Below the pieces are notes generated by a model that saw only the letters and a program-made list of their open reading frames with translations, was not told the origin of the DNA and made no database searches. Both the position numbers and the translations under genes were made by a program. This document shows positions 24,068-27,687 of a stretch of DNA of 27,687 bases, piece after piece. Position 1 is the first letter of the stretch, and the number at the start of each line of letters is the position of its first letter. Source of the DNA: an uncultured Flavihumibacter sp. (GTDB taxonomy: Bacteria; Bacteroidota; Bacteroidia; Chitinophagales; Chitinophagaceae); assembly GCA_946482545.1 (NCBI GenBank), contig CAMLRX010000060.1:1-27687 (forward strand), read 5' to 3'.

Positions 24068-25954
24068 TTAATACAAGATGCCGCCTACATACAGCACATT
24101 CTTTTCATAAGGTGTCCGGTCTTTTACTACCACGTTCCGGGTTTCAAGAATTGCCGCCTTGTTCAATGGTGCAGGAGAAAGCCTGATGGTAGCCGTATGT
24201 TTACCGGGTGCCAGATCGGTGAGTATAAAATAATTGAGCCTGTAATAAGTACTGAAGGCATCGAAACGTGAAATCACGCGGGGCGGCTGCTGATCGATGG
24301 TGAGCTCAATGGCCGAAGTGCCGGGTCCCATAATATCTGCCAGCCCGAAACGTGTTCCCTCAAAATTAACCGTGAGCGCTGCTTCGGGTGAAGCCGTGGC
24401 ATATACGGTGCGCATCAGCGAATAGTATTCTTTGCCTTTCGTTACAGAATCGGTGGTGCCCCAGTTCCCTGAAAATTTCCCCTGCGCTTCAAGACTAACC
24501 ATTCCTGCATTTTCCCAGTTTCCGGCCTCCAATGGTCCGGGAAGTGGATGCTTTACCGGGGTATGTTTTTCTTCCATCATCATCAGGTATTTAGCAAGCG
24601 CCTTTGTGTACATTTTATGTCCGGTTTCCGGCAGCGGGTGCACACCATCCAGGGAAAACAGCGGAATATCATTTTGCTCCTCTTTCTTTCCTGAAATGCG
24701 CATACGCCCCTTCGTTATTGCTGCCACCACATCCAGTCCCATGTGTATGGACGGAATGTTATAATGTTCCGCCACATTTTCCATTGCAGACACGGAAGCC
24801 GGAAACATTCCGGTCTGTAGTGTGGGCAGGTTTTCGGCCGAAAAAGTATATACAAAACAGATATCCATTGCTGCATCCGCTTTCCGCAATTGCCGAACAA
24901 TACCTTCCATGGTTTCCCGCACCAGTTTCATGCGCCAGCGGTTGTCGTTTACCGCGAATTCCACGAATACCAGGTCGGGCTGGTAATCGGTCACGTGCTG
25001 TTTCAAACGGCAGGCGCCAAAATCGGAGCCGGTGCCACTTACCGCCGCCATTACTTCCTGGAACGTGGTTTTAGGGTATTGGTCCATCAGCTTTTCAATA
25101 ATCTGATCACGATACCCACCACCCGCGCGGGTGATGCTTCCGCCAAGGAAGGCGATCTTCATTGGTTTGCCTGAATTTAATTTTGAGAAGAAATTGGGTA
25201 ACCCGCCCCTCGGCGTGAAAGCTTTTGCGGGGAGCAACGAATCCGGCTGCGCCGGTTGTACCTGCTTCGAAACGGCCAGTGCACGGAACCAGTTCTCCGC
25301 GATGATCCGCGCACCCTCCCTGTTGGGGTGCACTTTATCTGAGATGGTATGAATGTTCCAGTTCCAGTTGTTGCGTTGGTCAACATATACCATCGATGGA
25401 TCTTTCAACGAATCCACCAGGTTGCGTAAGGCATCATCCAGTGCAGGAATGTATTCATACTTGGGGAGTTTCCCTGCGGTAACCACGCCGGCCACAAATA
25501 CCTGCGCGGATGGATTTATCTTTTTGATGGTGGCAATGATGGCACGGTGCGCGTTCAGTATACCCGGCACCGGTTTTTCTTCCTGGAAATGATTGTGCCC
25601 GCTGTGCAAGAGTACCAGCTTCGCAGGATATGCCCTGTAGATGCTGTCGATTTTTTTGGCGATGAATTCCGCCGTCATACCACTGAACGCCGCGTGGCGC
25701 AAGGTATCCCCGGATTGAATACTGGTTTTTGGGCCAACGAACCGCGGATGATAACCAGACTGCTTCAGCAATGAGTCCAACGTGAAGAGATAGGAAAAAA
25801 AACCAGGGCCGCCTTCTGTAATGGAATCGCCCAGCCCGAGTATTTCCAGGTCATGCTTCTTTTCTGTGCTTTGTTGTGCCAGCCTGGCCGCGCATCCTGC
25901 AAGCAGTATAGACCAGGTTAAAAAAAGGTATATATATCGTGTATTGGTAAGCAT
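24068..25954 (-). CDS. Lipoprotein with two tandem SGNH/GDSL hydrolase (esterase) domains
   Basis: The 628-residue lipoprotein has the lipobox SILLAGC (Cys21). First SGNH domain (about 35-230): GLGDSITEG with Ser44, FSGMTAEF (oxyanion Gly), LLHSGHNHF with Asn121, and DKVHPNREG with Asp206 and His209. Second SGNH domain (about 262-460): FLGGSITRAGGG with Ser273, SGTGSDFGA, VEFAVNDN with Asn336, and DGVHPLPETG with Asp436 and His439. A beta-sandwich tail (about 480-628) follows. Both catalytic triads appear complete, so it may be a double carbohydrate esterase such as a deacetylase; the substrate is inference. The frame opens at a TTG at 25966 overlapping the previous stop, but the ATG at 25954 gives a proper lipoprotein signal and lies 8 bases after that stop. 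Confidence 0.93.
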   Translation of the reverse strand: MLTNTRYIYLFLTWSILLAGCAARLAQQSTEKKHDLEILGLGDSITEGGPGFFSYLFTLDSLLKQSGYHPRFVGPKTSIQSGDTLRHAAFSGMTAEFIAKKIDSIYRAYPAKLVLLHSGHNHFQEEKPVPGILNAHRAIIATIKKINPSAQVFVAGVVTAGKLPKYEYIPALDDALRNLVDSLKDPSMVYVDQRNNWNWNIHTISDKVHPNREGARIIAENWFRALAVSKQVQPAQPDSLLPAKAFTPRGGLPNFFSKLNSGKPMKIAFLGGSITRAGGGYRDQIIEKLMDQYPKTTFQEVMAAVSGTGSDFGACRLKQHVTDYQPDLVFVEFAVNDNRWRMKLVRETMEGIVRQLRKADAAMDICFVYTFSAENLPTLQTGMFPASVSAMENVAEHYNIPSIHMGLDVVAAITKGRMRISGKKEEQNDIPLFSLDGVHPLPETGHKMYTKALAKYLMMMEEKHTPVKHPLPGPLEAGNWENAGMVSLEAQGKFSGNWGTTDSVTKGKEYYSLMRTVYATASPEAALTVNFEGTRFGLADIMGPGTSAIELTIDQQPPRVISRFDAFSTYYRLNYFILTDLAPGKHTATIRLSPAPLNKAAILETRNVVVKDRTPYEKNVLYVGGILY

Positions 25955-25962
25955 TCTTCTGT

Positions 25963-27687
25963 TCAATGGTTGATGGTTTTAATCGGAAATCGAAGTTCGC
26001 TGCCATCCAACTGTGTCGCGATTATTTCAAAATCTACGGTATCACTACTATTTTTCAAAGGGAGATCGAATTCGAAAGGATAGTTTTCATCACTTAACGA
26101 ATACCATGTTTGTGCCCCATTGATCCGGTAACGGAACGTGCATGCTTTCCAATCTTTTTCCGTTTTGTTCGCATACACATAAAACACTGCGTTACTGGCG
26201 TTGGTTTGAATAACCATGGCGGTTGCGGTGGCCGAAGTATCCGATAACGCATGGTAGCGCAGGAACCTGTTCTTACTGATTGACCGCTGCTCCGGAAGCC
26301 GTTTCTCCGAAGGCGCCATTCCTTTGAGTTGAACACAACGGATGCCACCAGCGGGAATGGCAACGGATAGTTTGCCATTCTTCATTTTTCCTTCGGTAAT
26401 CTTTCCATCCATATCGTGCAGGAGAATGGTATATTCCTGGTCCACATTCCAGGGAATCACTTCACGGTTAAGGAATATATTTTCGGTCACATCTTTGTTG
26501 GAAGTGTTGGCGAACGCCAGGAACAGGTCTGTTTCATTGTATCCCATGATGTAATTGAAGGCGATACCGTTGGAGCGGATGGGATTGGAGGGCATCCAGA
26601 GTTGTACATTCCGGTTACCCATTACCGTTCCTTTCTTCGCACCATACACCTGGCTGGTGAGGAAAGCATAGCCGGGCGCGTAGGTACCGGGGAAATCTAT
26701 TTTTCCTTTAGAACGGTAATAGAAATCGGATACGAGAAAATCCATCAGCAGCGTAAGATGTGGCCATACATGGTTGTAAAAGACGGCATTGTATTTCACG
26801 TCTGCAAAAGGGTGCATGGGATAATCCTGGCGCTGGTACACATCGGTATGCAGTGAGGTGAAGTAGTATCCGGGGAAATTGCTGTAGCGACCAATAATGG
26901 CGTTGTAGGCAGCATCCCGGAGCAATGTATCGCCTGAACAGTGCGCGAGGCGCAGCAACCAGGCTGCCTGGTGCGCGAGCATGACCGGTCCGAAGGCATA
27001 GGTATTGGGCGCTTCGGGAATAAGGCCATTCAAAGAAGTTTCCCAGGCAGGAACTGTTTGCTCGGGCACATAACTGGTAACCTCCATCGGCACGAACGGT
27101 GCCCCTTCCAGAGCGCTCACCCTTCTTCCCGGAAATATGCCTTCCACCTTTCCTCCTTTGTTCACCACGATGTTTTCTGCCGGCGGAGCCGGGTTGCTCC
27201 TGGTCCAGAGCAGCAACTGTTTCGCTCCTGTAACGGCAGCTTGTAAATACAGCGAATCTTTTGTTTCCTGGAAAAGTTCAAAGAGATCGTAGATCCGGAG
27301 TCCGTAATCTGTTGTAAAACCCGCGCCCCTGTCCCGCAAACCGGGGGAATCAAAAAAAGTATGTGAATAGTTATCGTACACCTGCTTGAGGTAATCTTTC
27401 GCACCGTCAACCGATTTGCGCAAGTCTTCATTGTTCCGGTGTAGCCTGTACCTCGCAAGGTAATCCTGCCAACTGCCGCCACCTGTTTGGGTACTCATGT
27501 TCAGTTGCCTGCTTTTCCCGAAGAGCCTGCTGGCTTCCAAAGCGAATGCGGGCGTGTAACCGTGGGTGAGTTCATGGAGGGCCGACAACTCCCCGATATC
27601 TACGCATGGCCCGTTGAGCAGGTGCGAAGGCACCTGGCTCTGGTGTGCAGAATCGCTGGTGCTGAAAAGGAATTTCTCCCTGCTCAT
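25963..27687 (-). CDS. Unrecognised large helical enzyme-like protein (5' part outside window)
   Basis: At least 574 codons are visible up to the right edge. The ATG at the edge is probably internal, since no signal peptide follows it and the frame does not stop. Residues about 35-330 are helix-rich with aromatic and Gly loops (GSWQDYLARYRLHRNNEDL, GAGFTTDYGLRIYDLFELF, NHVWPHLTLLMDFLVSDFYY), which suggests an alpha/alpha-toroid as in many glycosidases and polysaccharide lyases. The remainder is beta-rich (VAIPAGGIRCVQLKG, FEIIATQLDGSELRF), like the C-terminal sandwich of such enzymes. I cannot name the family. It is 8 bases upstream of the tandem esterase gene and so belongs to the glycan-degrading operon, which makes a carbohydrate-active role likely but unproven. 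Confidence 0.8.
   Translation of the reverse strand: MSREKFLFSTSDSAHQSQVPSHLLNGPCVDIGELSALHELTHGYTPAFALEASRLFGKSRQLNMSTQTGGGSWQDYLARYRLHRNNEDLRKSVDGAKDYLKQVYDNYSHTFFDSPGLRDRGAGFTTDYGLRIYDLFELFQETKDSLYLQAAVTGAKQLLLWTRSNPAPPAENIVVNKGGKVEGIFPGRRVSALEGAPFVPMEVTSYVPEQTVPAWETSLNGLIPEAPNTYAFGPVMLAHQAAWLLRLAHCSGDTLLRDAAYNAIIGRYSNFPGYYFTSLHTDVYQRQDYPMHPFADVKYNAVFYNHVWPHLTLLMDFLVSDFYYRSKGKIDFPGTYAPGYAFLTSQVYGAKKGTVMGNRNVQLWMPSNPIRSNGIAFNYIMGYNETDLFLAFANTSNKDVTENIFLNREVIPWNVDQEYTILLHDMDGKITEGKMKNGKLSVAIPAGGIRCVQLKGMAPSEKRLPEQRSISKNRFLRYHALSDTSATATAMVIQTNASNAVFYVYANKTEKDWKACTFRYRINGAQTWYSLSDENYPFEFDLPLKNSSDTVDFEIIATQLDGSELRFPIKTINH

Noticed and set aside
25963..25966. TTG start for the SGNH lipoprotein overlapping the previous stop
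   Set aside because: The ATG four codons later gives a standard lipoprotein signal and normal spacing.
1..27687. CRISPR arrays, tRNA or rRNA genes, insertion sequences, integrases
   Set aside because: Looked for repeats at regular spacing, tRNA-like cloverleafs and transposase motifs; none seen.

Overview
The window looks like a chromosomal stretch of a Bacteroidota bacterium, most likely from the Chitinophagaceae. The reasons are the two complete ECF sigma / FecR anti-sigma / SusC / SusD modules, SusC proteins with an N-terminal STN (signalling) domain and a long pre-signal leader, lipoproteins with Cys-Lys or Cys-Ser after the lipobox, weak Shine-Dalgarno sites and moderate GC. The genus is not determinable by eye. 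All 17 genes I can support lie on the minus strand, so transcription runs from the right end of the window to the left, and no gap exceeds 165 bases.

Region by region, in the direction of transcription: (1) 27687-20930 is a carbohydrate-degradation block: the C-terminal part of an unrecognised large helical enzyme-like protein, a lipoprotein with two tandem SGNH/GDSL esterase domains, a GH29 alpha-L-fucosidase and a GH43 beta-xylosidase/arabinofuranosidase. (2) 20789-13647 is the first trans-envelope regulated uptake system: ECF sigma factor, FecR-type anti-sigma factor, STN-SusC and SusD. (3) 13647-7485 is a run of five different exported thioredoxin-fold (TlpA/ResA-like) proteins. The first overlaps the SusD stop codon by one base, and the run ends at a clear intrinsic terminator (7429-7464). 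(4) 7347-1 is a second ECF sigma / FecR / STN-SusC / SusD system followed by a DUF4843 lipoprotein cut by the left edge.

Working model (inference): in each SusCD system, ligand binding at the STN-bearing SusC signals through the periplasm to FecR, which releases its sigma factor to transcribe susCD. The glycosidase/esterase block suggests a fucosylated, acetylated glycan as one substrate. The thioredoxin run points to redox handling of periplasmic or surface proteins linked to the upstream SusCD pair.

The most unusual signal is non-coding. Both FecR-SusC gaps contain the same roughly 100-base block. On the PLUS strand, opposite to all genes, it reads as a TAACTT-G box at the susC start codon, a conserved core, and a hairpin with a 7-base loop containing TCGTA followed by a T-rich tract. 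This is what a pair of cis-antisense small RNAs over the susC leaders would look like, comparable in position to the DonS-type antisense RNAs known from Bacteroides polysaccharide loci. A structured susC mRNA leader is the main alternative.
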